Shown: piece after piece, positions 1 through 9,087 of the stretch
Position numbering within the stretch: position 1 is the stretch's first letter
Layout: each line of letters begins with the position of its first letter
NCBI RefSeq assembly: GCF_024623065.1
Contig: NZ_JANJZR010000034.1
Span: 1-43,978, forward strand
Reading direction: 5' to 3'
DNA: 43,978 nt
DNA from: Bacteroides acidifaciens
Lineage (GTDB): Bacteria > Bacteroidota > Bacteroidia > Bacteroidales > Bacteroidaceae
The notes under the pieces: generated by a model
Told to the model about the DNA's origin: nothing
Seen by the model: only the letters and a program-made list of their open reading frames with translations
Databases searched by the model: none
Translations under genes and position numbers: made by a program

Positions 1-71
1 TTCCTCTTGGACTTGAACCAAGGACCCTCTGATTAACAGTCAGATGCTCTAACCGACTGAGCTAAGGAAGA
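1..71 (-). tRNA. tRNA-Asn (GTT), 3' end cut by window edge
   Basis: First of two nearly identical tRNA genes on the minus strand. Read on that strand, the acceptor stem begins TCTTCCT at base 71, followed by a normal D arm, an anticodon loop CTGTTAA (anticodon GTT, asparagine) and the T arm. The last two acceptor bases and the discriminator lie before base 1, so the gene is partial only because of the window edge. It is separated from the second copy by 28 bases and is probably cotranscribed with it. Confidence 0.95.
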
Positions 72-99
72 ATGTTTGCAACTAAGATTTTGAACTTTG

Positions 100-173
100 C
101 TCTTCCTCTTGGACTTGAACCAAGGACCCTCTGATTAACAGTCAGATGCTCTAACCGACTGAGCTAAGGAAGA
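100..173 (-). tRNA. tRNA-Asn (GTT)
   Basis: Complete 74-base tRNA on the minus strand. The acceptor arms TCTTCCT and AGGAAGA pair perfectly, the discriminator is G, and the anticodon loop CTGTTAA gives anticodon GTT (asparagine). CCA is not encoded. It is the upstream member of a tandem pair with the copy at 1-71, and a well-formed promoter lies just upstream at 195-225. Confidence 0.96.
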
Positions 174-194
174 ATGTTTTTCTCAATTGCGATG

Positions 195-225
195 CAAAAG
201 TAGTAGGTTTTTTTGAAATATGCAA
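195..225 (-). promoter_or_regulatory. Promoter for the tRNA-Asn pair
   Basis: Minus strand shows TTG (225-223), 20 bases, then TACTTTTG (202-195), fitting the Bacteroidetes housekeeping promoter. Transcription would start about 7 bases further on, just before the tRNA at 173. Its -33 element abuts the -7 box of the divergent kinase promoter. Confidence 0.65.
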
Positions 226-233
226 TATCTTTG
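226..233 (+). promoter_or_regulatory. Promoter -7 box of the kinase gene
   Basis: TATCTTTG matches the Bacteroidetes -7 consensus TAnnTTTG 17 bases before the ATG at 251, implying a leader of about 10 bases. No good -33 element is visible. It touches the -33 element of the divergent tRNA-Asn promoter. Confidence 0.55.
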
Positions 234-250
234 CAAAAAAAATATTTGAA

Positions 251-1240
251 ATGGACAAAATAATAGGATTGGGCAACGCCCTGGTAGACGTACTTGCAAC
301 CCTAAAGGATGATACGCTCTTGGATGAAATGGGATTACCCAAAGGAAGCATGCAACTCATTGATGATGCTAAGTTACAACAGATTAACTCGGAATTTTCG
401 CAAATGAAAACCCATTTGGCAACGGGCGGATCGGCTGGAAATGCCATCCTTGGCCTGGCTTGTCTGGGTGCCGGAACTGGTTTTATCGGAAAAGTGGGAA
501 ATGATCATTATGGAGATTTTTTTCGAAAAAATCTTCAGAAAAACAATATTGAAGACAAATTATTGCTCTCGGAACAGTTGCCTTCCGGAGTTGCGTCCAC
601 TTTTATTTCGCCGGACGGGGAACGTACTTTCGGAACTTATCTGGGGGCGGCCGCTTCTTTGAAAGCAGAAGACCTGACTCTCGAGATGTTTAAAGGGTAT
701 GCATACCTGTTTATAGAAGGATACTTGGTTCAAGACCACGAAATGATTCTTCATGCCATTGAATTGGCGAAAGAAGCGGGTTTGCAGATCTGCCTTGACA
801 TGGCAAGCTATAATATTGTGGCGAATGATCTGGAATTTTTCTCCTTGTTAATAAATAAGTATGTAGATATTGTTTTTGCGAATGAGGAAGAGGCGAAAGC
901 GTTTACAGGCAAGGAACCGGAAGAGGCTTTGGGAATCATTGCCAAGAAATGCAGCATCGCTATCGTAAAGGTGGGCGCAAACGGCTCTTATATTCGCAAG
1001 GGTACGGAAGAAATTAAAGTTGCCGCTATCCCGGTTAGGAAAGTGGTGGATACCACTGGTGCGGGCGATTATTTTGCTTCCGGTTTTTTATATGGTTTGA
1101 CGTGTGGATATTCGCTGGAGAAGTGTGCTAAAATAGGTTCTATTCTTTCGGGAAATGTTATCCAGGTAATCGGAACAACAATACCGGAGGAACGTTGGAA
1201 TGAAATTAAGTTAAATATTAACAGGATTCTGGCGGAATAA
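251..1240 (+). CDS. PfkB-family carbohydrate/nucleoside kinase (adenosine kinase-like)
   Basis: A 329-residue cytosolic kinase of the ribokinase/PfkB family, which phosphorylates a sugar or nucleoside hydroxyl with ATP. The N-terminal GLGNALVDVL (6-15), the GGSAGNA substrate motif (59-65) and the C-terminal signature DTTGAGD (267-273, with Asp273 as the expected catalytic base) are all present and in the right order. In Bacteroides such proteins are often annotated as adenosine kinase, but the true substrate cannot be read from the sequence. The first ATG follows a -7 box closely, fixing the start. The protease gene follows 45 bases later in the same direction, so the two may be cotranscribed. 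Confidence 0.9.
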   Translation: MDKIIGLGNALVDVLATLKDDTLLDEMGLPKGSMQLIDDAKLQQINSEFSQMKTHLATGGSAGNAILGLACLGAGTGFIGKVGNDHYGDFFRKNLQKNNIEDKLLLSEQLPSGVASTFISPDGERTFGTYLGAAASLKAEDLTLEMFKGYAYLFIEGYLVQDHEMILHAIELAKEAGLQICLDMASYNIVANDLEFFSLLINKYVDIVFANEEEAKAFTGKEPEEALGIIAKKCSIAIVKVGANGSYIRKGTEEIKVAAIPVRKVVDTTGAGDYFASGFLYGLTCGYSLEKCAKIGSILSGNVIQVIGTTIPEERWNEIKLNINRILAE

Positions 1241-1285
1241 CCAGGGATTGAGTTACTTTTACAACTCATTTACAGGAAAAGAAGT

Positions 1286-2974
1286 ATGAAAAAATTGCAG
1301 AATGGACGGGTCGCTCTTATTGTAGTGGCTGTTGCGGCTATCGTAGCTTTCTTTAGTTTCAAGAGTGGCGACGACCGCAATTTCCAGATTGCCAAGAATC
1401 TGGATATATTCAATGCGATGGTGAAGGAACTGGATATGTTCTACGTAGACACGATCGACCCGAACAAGACAATCCGGGAAGGCATTGACAATATGCTTTA
1501 TTCGCTGGACCCTTATACTGAATATTATCCGGAAGAAGACCAGAGTGAGTTGGAACAGATGGTGAAAGGTAGCTTTGGCGGAATTGGTTCCCTTATTACT
1601 TATAATACAAAGCTGAAACGCTCCATGATTGCCGAACCGTTTGAAGGGACGCCGGCAGCGAAGGCTGGATTGAAAGCCGGGGATGTTTTGATGGAGATTG
1701 ACGGTGTGGACCTTGCAGGTAAGAATAATGGGGAGGTCAGCCAGATGTTGCGCGGACAGGCAGGTACGAGTTTTAAACTGAAAGTTGAACGTCCGAATGC
1801 TAAAGGCGAGCGTACGCCGATAGAATTCACGATTGTACGTGAATCTATCCAGACGCCTGCGATTCCTTATGCTGATGTATTGGATAATCATGTAGGGTAT
1901 ATTAATCTGAGTACTTTCTCCGGTAATCCCTCGAAAGATTTCAAGAAGGCATTTCTTGATTTGAAGAAAAAGGGAGCTACTTCATTGGTAATCGACCTTC
2001 GGAATAATGGTGGTGGTTTACTGGATGAGGCTGTGGAAATAGCCAACTATTTCCTGCCGCGCGGAAAAGTGATTGTTACGACAAAAGGTAAAATCAAACA
2101 GGCCAGTAATACATATAAGACTTTACGTGAACCGTTGGATTTGGATATTCCGATTGCCGTGTTGGTAAATAGTGGTACGGCTTCCGCTTCCGAAATCCTG
2201 TCGGGTTCTTTGCAGGATCTTGACCGTGCAGTGATTGTCGGCAACCGTACTTTTGGAAAAGGATTGGTACAGGTTCCCCGTTCCCTGCCTTATGGCGGAA
2301 TGATGAAGGTGACTACTTCCAAATATTACATTCCAAGCGGACGTTGCGTGCAGGCTATCGACTATAAGCACCGCAATGAAGACGGAAGTGTAGGCGCTAT
2401 TCCGGACAGCCTGACCAAGGTGTTCCATACAGCGGCAGGGCGTGAAGTGCGCGATGGCGGCGGTGTGATGCCGGATGTTATTGTCAAGCAGGAAAAGTTG
2501 CCGAACATCTTGTTTTATCTGGTGCGTGACAACCTGATTTTCGATTATGCCACTCAATATTGTCTGAATCATCCTACCATCGTGACTCCTGAGAAGTTTG
2601 AAGTGACGGACGCAGATTATAATGCTTTTAAAGCATTGGTGAAGAAAGCCGACTTTAAATACGACCAGCAGAGCGAGAAGATTCTGAAAACCTTGAAGGA
2701 AGCAGCAGAATTTGAAGGATATATGAAAGACGCTTCCGAAGAGTTCAAGGCACTCGAGAAGAAGCTGAATCATGATTTGGAGCGTGACTTGGATTATTTC
2801 TCCGGTGATATAAAGAAAATGATTGCTTCTGAGATTATCAGACGTTACTACTATCAACGTGGCAATATCATACAGCAGTTGAAGGATGACGATGGACTGA
2901 AAGAAGCGGTGAAGATTCTGAATGATCCGGTAAAATATAAAGAAATGCTGAGTACGCCGGTTGCAAAGAAATGA
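1286..2974 (+). CDS. S41-family C-terminal processing peptidase (CtpA/Prc type)
   Basis: A 562-residue envelope serine protease. Residues 8-24 form a hydrophobic N-terminal anchor or uncleaved signal. A PDZ domain lies at about 90-170 (SFGGIGSLI, GLKAGDVLMEIDG). The S41 catalytic domain follows: GTASASEI with nucleophile Ser300, and FGKG with Lys325, the 25-residue Ser/Lys spacing expected of the Prc family. The C-terminal 180 residues are a charged helical tail. Family members cut proteins near the C terminus in the periplasm. The gene is 45 bases after the kinase and ends at a strong hairpin terminator. The substrate is unknown. Confidence 0.93.
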   Translation: MKKLQNGRVALIVVAVAAIVAFFSFKSGDDRNFQIAKNLDIFNAMVKELDMFYVDTIDPNKTIREGIDNMLYSLDPYTEYYPEEDQSELEQMVKGSFGGIGSLITYNTKLKRSMIAEPFEGTPAAKAGLKAGDVLMEIDGVDLAGKNNGEVSQMLRGQAGTSFKLKVERPNAKGERTPIEFTIVRESIQTPAIPYADVLDNHVGYINLSTFSGNPSKDFKKAFLDLKKKGATSLVIDLRNNGGGLLDEAVEIANYFLPRGKVIVTTKGKIKQASNTYKTLREPLDLDIPIAVLVNSGTASASEILSGSLQDLDRAVIVGNRTFGKGLVQVPRSLPYGGMMKVTTSKYYIPSGRCVQAIDYKHRNEDGSVGAIPDSLTKVFHTAAGREVRDGGGVMPDVIVKQEKLPNILFYLVRDNLIFDYATQYCLNHPTIVTPEKFEVTDADYNAFKALVKKADFKYDQQSEKILKTLKEAAEFEGYMKDASEEFKALEKKLNHDLERDLDYFSGDIKKMIASEIIRRYYYQRGNIIQQLKDDDGLKEAVKILNDPVKYKEMLSTPVAKK

Positions 2975-2992
2975 TAGTGCATAGATAAAATT

Positions 2993-3038
2993 AACGGTGG
3001 ATGGCTATATGGTAAAAGCTATCCACCGTTTGTCTTTT
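2993..3038 (+). terminator. Intrinsic terminator after the protease gene
   Basis: Inverted arms AACGGTGGATGGCT (2993-3006) and AGCTATCCACCGTT (3017-3030), one mismatch, 10-base loop, followed by a T-rich run. Confidence 0.8.
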
Positions 3039-3310
3039 CTATAATCTCGGCATATTATGCTGGTGGCATCCAGTTCCTTTTTCTGTTTAAGACATGGCGA
3101 ATCGGAAGAAAGATGTTCATTTTTTCTTATCTAATTGTTTCATTTTTTTCAATGGCTCTTCTCTTGTTTTGTTGTCATAGTTTCGCATAGAGGGTTTACT
3201 GCTATTTACTAAATGTTATATAAACCGTTTTGTTTGTTGTAAATATAATGCATGGTTTCGGCAAACAGGATGATCTCCCTAGTTATTATAATATAAAAAA
3301 ACGGATAGCT

Positions 3311-3342
3311 TTTGCCCTACTAATCAGAATGTTCTATCTTTG
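3311..3342 (+). promoter_or_regulatory. Promoter of ahcY
   Basis: TTTG (3311-3314), 20 bases, TATCTTTG (3335-3342): an essentially perfect Bacteroidetes promoter. The start of transcription should be near 3349, about 10 bases before the ATG at 3359 and 22 before the one at 3371. Confidence 0.75.
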
Positions 3343-3358
3343 CATCCATTATATATAA

Positions 3359-4789
3359 ATGATTTACAATATGTCTACAGAATTATTCTCTACTCTGCCC
3401 TACAAGGTGGCAGACATTACACTTGCTGATTTCGGACGCAAGGAAATCGATTTGGCAGAAAAAGAAATGCCCGGCCTGATGGCTCTTCGCGAAAAGTATG
3501 GAGAATCCAAACCGTTAAAAGGTGCCCGCATTATGGGATCGTTGCACATGACCATTCAGACGGCTGTGTTGATTGAAACGTTAGTGGCTTTAGGAGCTGA
3601 AGTACGTTGGTGCTCTTGTAATATATATTCAACGCAGGATCATGCGGCGGCTGCAATCGCTGCTGCGGGTGTGCCTGTGTTTGCATGGAAGGGAGAGACC
3701 CTTGCTGATTATTGGTGGTGTACGTTGCAGGCATTGAGCTTTGCCGGTGGCAAAGGGCCGAATGTGATTGTTGATGATGGCGGTGACGCAACGATGATGA
3801 TTCACGTAGGTTATGATGCGGAGAATAATGCTGCCGTATTGGATAAAGAAGTGCATGCAGAGGACGAAATAGAACTGAATGCAATCTTGAAGAAAGTATT
3901 GGCAGAAGACAGTACTCGTTGGCATCGTGTAGCGGAAGAAGTGCGCGGCGTATCTGAAGAGACTACGACAGGCGTACACCGTTTATATCAGATGCAGGAA
4001 GAAGGGAAACTGTTGTTCCCGGCATTCAATGTGAATGATTCGGTCACAAAATCTAAGTTTGACAACCTATATGGCTGCCGTGAATCGTTGGCTGACGGTA
4101 TAAAGCGCGCAACAGACGTAATGATTGCCGGAAAAGTGGTGGTAGTATGTGGTTATGGTGATGTGGGTAAAGGCTGTTCTCATTCTATGCGTTCTTACGG
4201 AGCGCGAGTGCTTGTGACGGAAGTAGACCCGATTTGTGCATTGCAGGCTGCTATGGAAGGCTTTGAAGTAGTGACTATGGAAGAAGCTTGCACGGAAGGC
4301 AACATTTTCGTGACTACCACAGGTAATATTGATATTATCCGTATCGACCACATGGAGAAAATGAAAGATCAGTCTATCGTTTGCAACATCGGTCATTTCG
4401 ATAATGAAATTCAGGTAGATGCTTTGAAACGTTATCCAGGCATCAAATGTGTGAACATCAAACCACAAGTAGACCGTTATTATTTCCCGGATGGTCACAG
4501 CATCATTCTGCTTGCTGACGGCCGTTTGGTAAATTTGGGATGTGCAACCGGACACCCGTCATTCGTGATGAGTAACTCGTTCACGAATCAGACATTGGCA
4601 CAGATAGAACTGTTCAATAAGAAATATGATATCAATGTATATCGCTTGCCGAAGCATCTGGACGAAGAAGTGGCCCGCCTGCATCTTGAAAAGATTGGTG
4701 TGAAACTGACCAAGCTGACTCCTGAACAGGCTGCCTATATTGGTGTGTCAGTGGACGGACCTTATAAAGCAGATCATTATAGATACTAA
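3359..4789 (+). CDS. ahcY: S-adenosylhomocysteine hydrolase
   Basis: A 476-residue cytosolic enzyme that splits S-adenosylhomocysteine into adenosine and homocysteine, keeping the methyl cycle running. It has the family's N-terminal segment [19 protein letters not shown], the [13 protein letters not shown] substrate motif (87-100), the NAD-binding GYGDVGKG (265-272), and the C-terminal [11 protein letters not shown] ending typical of full-length members. The length matches bacterial forms with the extra internal segment. The start could instead be Met5 (position 3371). It is preceded by a strong promoter and appears to be a single-gene unit. Confidence 0.98.
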   Translation: MIYNMSTELFSTLPYKVADITLADFGRKEIDLAEKEMPGLMALREKYGESKPLKGARIMGSLHMTIQTAVLIETLVALGAEVRWCSCNIYSTQDHAAAAIAAAGVPVFAWKGETLADYWWCTLQALSFAGGKGPNVIVDDGGDATMMIHVGYDAENNAAVLDKEVHAEDEIELNAILKKVLAEDSTRWHRVAEEVRGVSEETTTGVHRLYQMQEEGKLLFPAFNVNDSVTKSKFDNLYGCRESLADGIKRATDVMIAGKVVVVCGYGDVGKGCSHSMRSYGARVLVTEVDPICALQAAMEGFEVVTMEEACTEGNIFVTTTGNIDIIRIDHMEKMKDQSIVCNIGHFDNEIQVDALKRYPGIKCVNIKPQVDRYYFPDGHSIILLADGRLVNLGCATGHPSFVMSNSFTNQTLAQIELFNKKYDINVYRLPKHLDEEVARLHLEKIGVKLTKLTPEQAAYIGVSVDGPYKADHYRY

Positions 4790-4793
4790 TTTG

Positions 4794-4959
4794 ATTTACG
4801 ATTTGACGATTTACTATTTATGGTTGATAAATGTGGGATACTGATATTTCGTTGTTATCAATATTCCACCGTTGTTAATTGTAAATGTTAGATTGTCAGA
4901 TCGTATTTATTTTTATATTCAGACTTCAATTGTAAATAGTAAATCGTGTCATCGTAAAT
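4794..4959. repeat. Long inverted repeat between ahcY and the YfhO gene
   Basis: A 27-base arm at 4794-4820 is repeated in inverted form at 4933-4959 with only about three mismatches (core ACGATTTACTATTTA against TAAATAGTAAATCGT). The right arm covers the ATG of the next gene at 4958. In RNA this would form a stem of about 27 bp with a 112-base loop and could hide that start codon or end ahcY transcription. The function is inferred, not shown. Confidence 0.75.
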
Positions 4960-7471
4960 GAAAAAGTTTCTTCCCGACTTAATAGCCATTCTGGCTTTTA
5001 TCATTCTTTCTTTCGCTTACTTTTTCCCGGCTGATATCGAAGGTCGTATCTTGTTTCAGCATGACACGGCTGCCGGAGTCGGTGCGGGACAAGAATCGAA
5101 AGAGTATCTCGAACGTACCGGAGAACGTACGCGTTGGACGAATTCGATTTTTGGAGGTATGCCTACCTATCAGATGTCTCCGAGTTACGACTCAACAACG
5201 TCACTGAAAGGGGTGGAGAAGGTTTATCGCCTCTTTCTCCCGGATTATGTGGTGTTGACTTTTATTATGATGCTCGGATTCTATATCCTTTTGCGCGCCT
5301 TCGGAATATCGGCTTGGCTGGCAGGATTGGGCGGAGTGATATGGGCTTTTTCTTCCTATTTCTTCATTCTGATACCGGCAGGGCACATTTGGAAGTTTGT
5401 GACGTTGGCTTATATCCCGCCCACGATTGCGGGTGTTGTTCTGGCTTACCGGAAAAAATACTTGTTGGGCGGAATTATTACAGCGTTGTTCATTGCCCTT
5501 CAGATTCAATCGAATCACATTCAGATGAGCTATTATTTCATGTTTGTGATCCTGTTTTTCGTGGGAGCGTATTTTGAAGATGCTTATAAAAAGAAAGAAC
5601 TCCCTCATTTCTTCAAGGCCAGCGCAATTTTGGTATTGGCTGCCGTGGTAGGAGTTTGCATCAATATCTCCAATCTGTATCATACTTATGAATATAGTAA
5701 GGAGACGATGCGCGGCAAGAGCGAATTGAAGCAGGAGGGCGCTGCGGCCAGCCAGACAAGTAGCGGGTTGGATCGCGACTACATAACCAATTGGAGTTAT
5801 GGTATTGGCGAGACATTGACATTGCTGGTTCCGAACGTAAAAGGAGGAGGATCAGGATCTACGATGTCGCAAAGCGAAGCTGCTATGGCAAAGGCCAATC
5901 CAATGTATAACAGTATTTATTCGCAGTTGCCGCAATATTTCGGTGAGCAACCGTGGACAGCTGGTCCTGTATATGTCGGGGCATTTGTGATGTTCTTGTT
6001 CATATTGGGTTGTTTCATAGTGAAAGGTCCTCTGAAATGGGCATTGTTGGGAGCTACTATCTTCTCGATTCTGCTTTCATGGGGAAAGAATTTCATGGGA
6101 CTGACAGACTTCTTTATTGATTACGTTCCGATGTACAATAAGTTCCGTGCCGTGTCTTCCATTCTGGTGGTTGCTGAATTTACCATTCCTTTGTTGGCGA
6201 TTTTTGCCTTGAAAGAGATTTTGAGTAAGCCGGATACGCTGAAGTTGAAAGAAAACCGTGGAGGGGCGATTGCCACTTTGGTACTGACTGCCGGTGTTGC
6301 GTTGATTTTAGCTGTTGCTCCAGGTATTTTCTTCTCCGGTTTTATTACGACACAAGAGATGGCTGCCTTGAAACAAGGACTTCCAGCCGAACATTTGGCT
6401 CCGCTTGTGGCAAACCTGACTGAAATGCGTAAAGCTATTATTGCTTCGGATGCATGGCGCAGTTTCTTTATTATCGTGATAGGTTGCGTGCTTTTATTCC
6501 TCTATCAACAGCGGAAGTTGAAAGCTTCTTTCACACTGGCTGGTATTGCGCTTTTATGTCTGATAGATATGTGGAGCATCAATAAACGCTATTTGAATGA
6601 CGAACAGTTTGTGCCGAAATCCAAACAGACAGAAGTGTTTGTTAAAACACAGGCGGATGAGATGATCCTTCAGGATACTACTTTAAATTATCGTGTGTTG
6701 AACTTTATAGGCTTCCCCGGTAATACGTTTAATGAAAACAATACAGCATACTGGCATAAAAGTGTCGGTGGCTATCATGCAGCGAAGCTCCGTCGCTATC
6801 AGGAAATGATAGATCATCATATCATGCCCGAAATGCAGGAAACCTATCAGGCGGTGGCTACTGCCGGCGGACAGATGGACAGTGTAGACGCTTCCAAATT
6901 CCGTGTACTGAATATGCTGAATACAAAATACTTCATTTTCCCTGCCGGCGAGCAAGGGCAGGCTGTTCCTGTGGTAAATCCTTATGCATACGGCAATGCG
7001 TGGTTCGTAGACAAGGTACAGTATGTAAATAATGCAAATGAAGAAATCGACGCTTTGAATGATATTCTTCCAACGGAAACAGCCGTAGTGGATGTGAAGT
7101 TTAAAGAACAATTGAAAGGTGTGACAGAAGGATATAAAGATTCTCTATCTACCATCCAACTGACTAGTTATGAGCCGAATCGTCTGGTCTACAAGGCTTC
7201 CACTTCTAAAGACGGAGTTGTTGTCTTCTCCGAAATATATTATCCGGGATGGCAGGCGACTATTGACGGTCAGCCCGTCGATATTGCCCGTGCAGATTAT
7301 ATCTTGCGTGCGATAAATGTACCGGCAGGAGAACATACCATCGAAATGTGGTTTGACCCGCAAAGCATACAGGTTACAGAAAGTATTGCTTATGCAGCAC
7401 TGGCTTTGTTGCTGATCGGAGTTATGGTCCTTGCGTGGACGCAGCGGAACAAGATTGCGAAGAAGTCTTAA
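4958..7471 (+). CDS. YfhO-family polytopic membrane protein
   Basis: An 837-residue inner-membrane protein. An N-terminal hydrophobic helix is followed by an extracytoplasmic loop and at least ten more hydrophobic stretches up to about residue 540, then a soluble C-terminal domain (about 560-800, including FSEIYYPGWQATIDG, typical of YfhO) and a final membrane helix (about 808-828). YfhO proteins belong to the GT-C-like fold; the Gram-positive YfhO is linked to glycosylation of teichoic acid polymers, so a role in transferring a sugar outside the membrane is plausible but unproven here. The start codon lies in the right arm of a long inverted repeat. It is a monocistronic gene ending in a terminator. 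Confidence 0.88.
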   Translation: MKKFLPDLIAILAFIILSFAYFFPADIEGRILFQHDTAAGVGAGQESKEYLERTGERTRWTNSIFGGMPTYQMSPSYDSTTSLKGVEKVYRLFLPDYVVLTFIMMLGFYILLRAFGISAWLAGLGGVIWAFSSYFFILIPAGHIWKFVTLAYIPPTIAGVVLAYRKKYLLGGIITALFIALQIQSNHIQMSYYFMFVILFFVGAYFEDAYKKKELPHFFKASAILVLAAVVGVCINISNLYHTYEYSKETMRGKSELKQEGAAASQTSSGLDRDYITNWSYGIGETLTLLVPNVKGGGSGSTMSQSEAAMAKANPMYNSIYSQLPQYFGEQPWTAGPVYVGAFVMFLFILGCFIVKGPLKWALLGATIFSILLSWGKNFMGLTDFFIDYVPMYNKFRAVSSILVVAEFTIPLLAIFALKEILSKPDTLKLKENRGGAIATLVLTAGVALILAVAPGIFFSGFITTQEMAALKQGLPAEHLAPLVANLTEMRKAIIASDAWRSFFIIVIGCVLLFLYQQRKLKASFTLAGIALLCLIDMWSINKRYLNDEQFVPKSKQTEVFVKTQADEMILQDTTLNYRVLNFIGFPGNTFNENNTAYWHKSVGGYHAAKLRRYQEMIDHHIMPEMQETYQAVATAGGQMDSVDASKFRVLNMLNTKYFIFPAGEQGQAVPVVNPYAYGNAWFVDKVQYVNNANEEIDALNDILPTETAVVDVKFKEQLKGVTEGYKDSLSTIQLTSYEPNRLVYKASTSKDGVVVFSEIYYPGWQATIDGQPVDIARADYILRAINVPAGEHTIEMWFDPQSIQVTESIAYAALALLLIGVMVLAWTQRNKIAKKS

Positions 7472-7518
7472 ACGAAATGTAATAGTCATTAACCTTCATA
7501 ATGTATGGTAAGGTTATA

Positions 7519-7565
7519 AAATAAAGGCGGTGCTCCTCCTCACAAAGGGCGCCGCCTTTATTTTT
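7519..7565 (+). terminator. Intrinsic terminator after the YfhO gene
   Basis: AAATAAAGGCGG and CCGCCTTTATTT pair as a 12-bp stem around a GC-containing loop, followed by T residues. Confidence 0.85.
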
Positions 7566-7717
7566 CATTCACTAAAAAAATATGAAAAAACAAACACTGT
7601 TCATAGAAATATATTAAGTGTGATGTTTTATGAGAGTAGTTGTTTATTGTTTGTTCATTGAAAAAGGAAAATATGAATATAAACAAATAGTTTGTGGATA
7701 GTCTTATTATGCTGTAA

Positions 7718-7734
7718 GCTACTAAATTTGTAGC
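7718..7734 (+). promoter_or_regulatory. Promoter -7 box inside a short palindrome, efflux operon
   Basis: TAAATTTG (7723-7730) fits the -7 consensus 24 bases upstream of the first efflux gene. It lies inside a near-perfect palindrome, GCTAC (7718-7722) and GTAGC (7730-7734) around TAAATTT. A repressor or activator site overlapping the promoter is a reasonable guess; no protein can be assigned. No clear -33 element is seen. Confidence 0.45.
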
Positions 7735-7754
7735 CAATAATAGAGCATTATGTT

Positions 7755-9086
7755 ATGAAAAGACTACTATTCATTTTTTCCTTTTTTTTCTTGTTCGTGT
7801 TACGTGGAAACACACAGGAGGTAGAGATTCTGACATTAGAGGATTGTCTCCGCATTGGTATTGACAATAACTTGTCGTTAGAAGGGAAACGTAAAGAAAT
7901 ACAAAAAAGTAAATATGGCGTATCTGAAAACCGTTCGAAGCTGCTGCCGCAAATTAATGCGATAGCCGGTTATAATAACAATTTTGATCCTCCGGTGTCA
8001 GTCACAGACGGTTCATCTTACGGAGTTCCCTATAATATAACGAAAACATTGCAACATTCTGCTAATGCAGGACTGGAAATGCAGATGCCGCTTTTCAATC
8101 AGACTCTTTATACTTCTATGTCCATAGCTAAAGTGATGGAAGAAATCAGTCGTCTGTCTTATGGAAAAGCCAGGGAAGATGTTATTCTTCAAATCAGTAA
8201 GATGTATTATCTCGGACAGGTCACGGCCGAACAAATCATGCTGATAAAAGCAAATATCACCCGTCTGGAAGAATTGAGAGATATTACACAGGCTTTCTTC
8301 GATAATGGAATGTCTATGGAAGTCGATCTGAAAAGAGTCAATATCAATTTGGAAAATCTGAAGGTGCAATATGACAATGCACAAGCAATGATGAAACAGC
8401 AGTTGAATATGCTGAAATACATTATGGATTATCCGGCTGAAAAGGAAATCGCGCTGACACCTGTAAATGCCGATAGCATTACTACGGTAGCCCTGACTGG
8501 CTTGTCGGAAAATATCTATGAACTTCAACTCTCACAATCGCAAGTGCAACTGGCGGAACGTCAAAAGAAGATCATTACTAATGGATATATCCCTTCTCTT
8601 AGTCTGACAGGTAGCTGGCGATATGCCGCATATACGGATAAAGGTTATCATTGGTTCCACTCCGGTCCGTCCAATCAATGGTTTCGTTCCTATGGAGTGG
8701 GGCTAACCTTGCGTATTCCGATTTTCGACGGACTGGATAAAACCTATAAAATAAAGAAGGCGATGATCGATATAGAGAATAAAAGATTGGCATGGGAAGA
8801 CGCCCGGAAGAATTTGCAAACTCAATATCTGAATGCTGTGAACGACCTGATGAACAATCAGCGTAACTTTAAGAAACAGAAGGATAACTACTTGCTTGCC
8901 GAAGATGTGTACGCAGTCACTTCCGACCGTTACCGGGAAGGCATTGCTTCTATGACGGAAGTGCTGCAAGATGAAATGCAGATGAGTGAAGCTCAAAACA
9001 ACTATATCAGCGCACATTATAATTATCGGGTGACTAACCTGATGCTGCTTAAACTGACCGGACAAATAGAATCATTAGTCAAATAA
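7755..9086 (+). CDS. TolC-family outer-membrane efflux protein
   Basis: A 443-residue protein with a signal peptide (MKRLLFIFSFFFLFVLRGNT) and two related long alpha-helical halves, each beginning with a TolC-type segment (LTLEDCLRIGIDNNLSLEGKRKEI near 25-48; the second half from about 250). The proteins form the trimeric channel that spans the outer membrane and periplasm in tripartite exporters. It is first in an operon with a membrane-fusion protein (starts 1 base after the stop) and an MFS pump, so it is probably the exit duct of that pump. The cargo is unknown. Confidence 0.93.
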   Translation: MKRLLFIFSFFFLFVLRGNTQEVEILTLEDCLRIGIDNNLSLEGKRKEIQKSKYGVSENRSKLLPQINAIAGYNNNFDPPVSVTDGSSYGVPYNITKTLQHSANAGLEMQMPLFNQTLYTSMSIAKVMEEISRLSYGKAREDVILQISKMYYLGQVTAEQIMLIKANITRLEELRDITQAFFDNGMSMEVDLKRVNINLENLKVQYDNAQAMMKQQLNMLKYIMDYPAEKEIALTPVNADSITTVALTGLSENIYELQLSQSQVQLAERQKKIITNGYIPSLSLTGSWRYAAYTDKGYHWFHSGPSNQWFRSYGVGLTLRIPIFDGLDKTYKIKKAMIDIENKRLAWEDARKNLQTQYLNAVNDLMNNQRNFKKQKDNYLLAEDVYAVTSDRYREGIASMTEVLQDEMQMSEAQNNYISAHYNYRVTNLMLLKLTGQIESLVK

Positions 9087-9087
9087 T

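Larger units (their letters stand above)
2975..3358. other. Intergenic region: terminator, unassigned stretch, ahcY promoter
   Basis: No convincing gene in these 384 bases. The left end has the protease terminator (2993-3038) and the right end the ahcY promoter (3311-3342). The AT-rich sequence between them shows no tRNA, riboswitch fold or repeat that I recognise. Confidence 0.6.

Noticed and set aside
2123..2857. 244-codon minus-strand frame opposite the protease gene
   Set aside because: It is an antisense shadow of a clearly conserved protease, with biased composition (many Leu, His, Ile).
3031..3310. Possible SAM/SAH riboswitch upstream of ahcY
   Set aside because: The promoter leaves a leader of only 10-22 bases, too short for a riboswitch.
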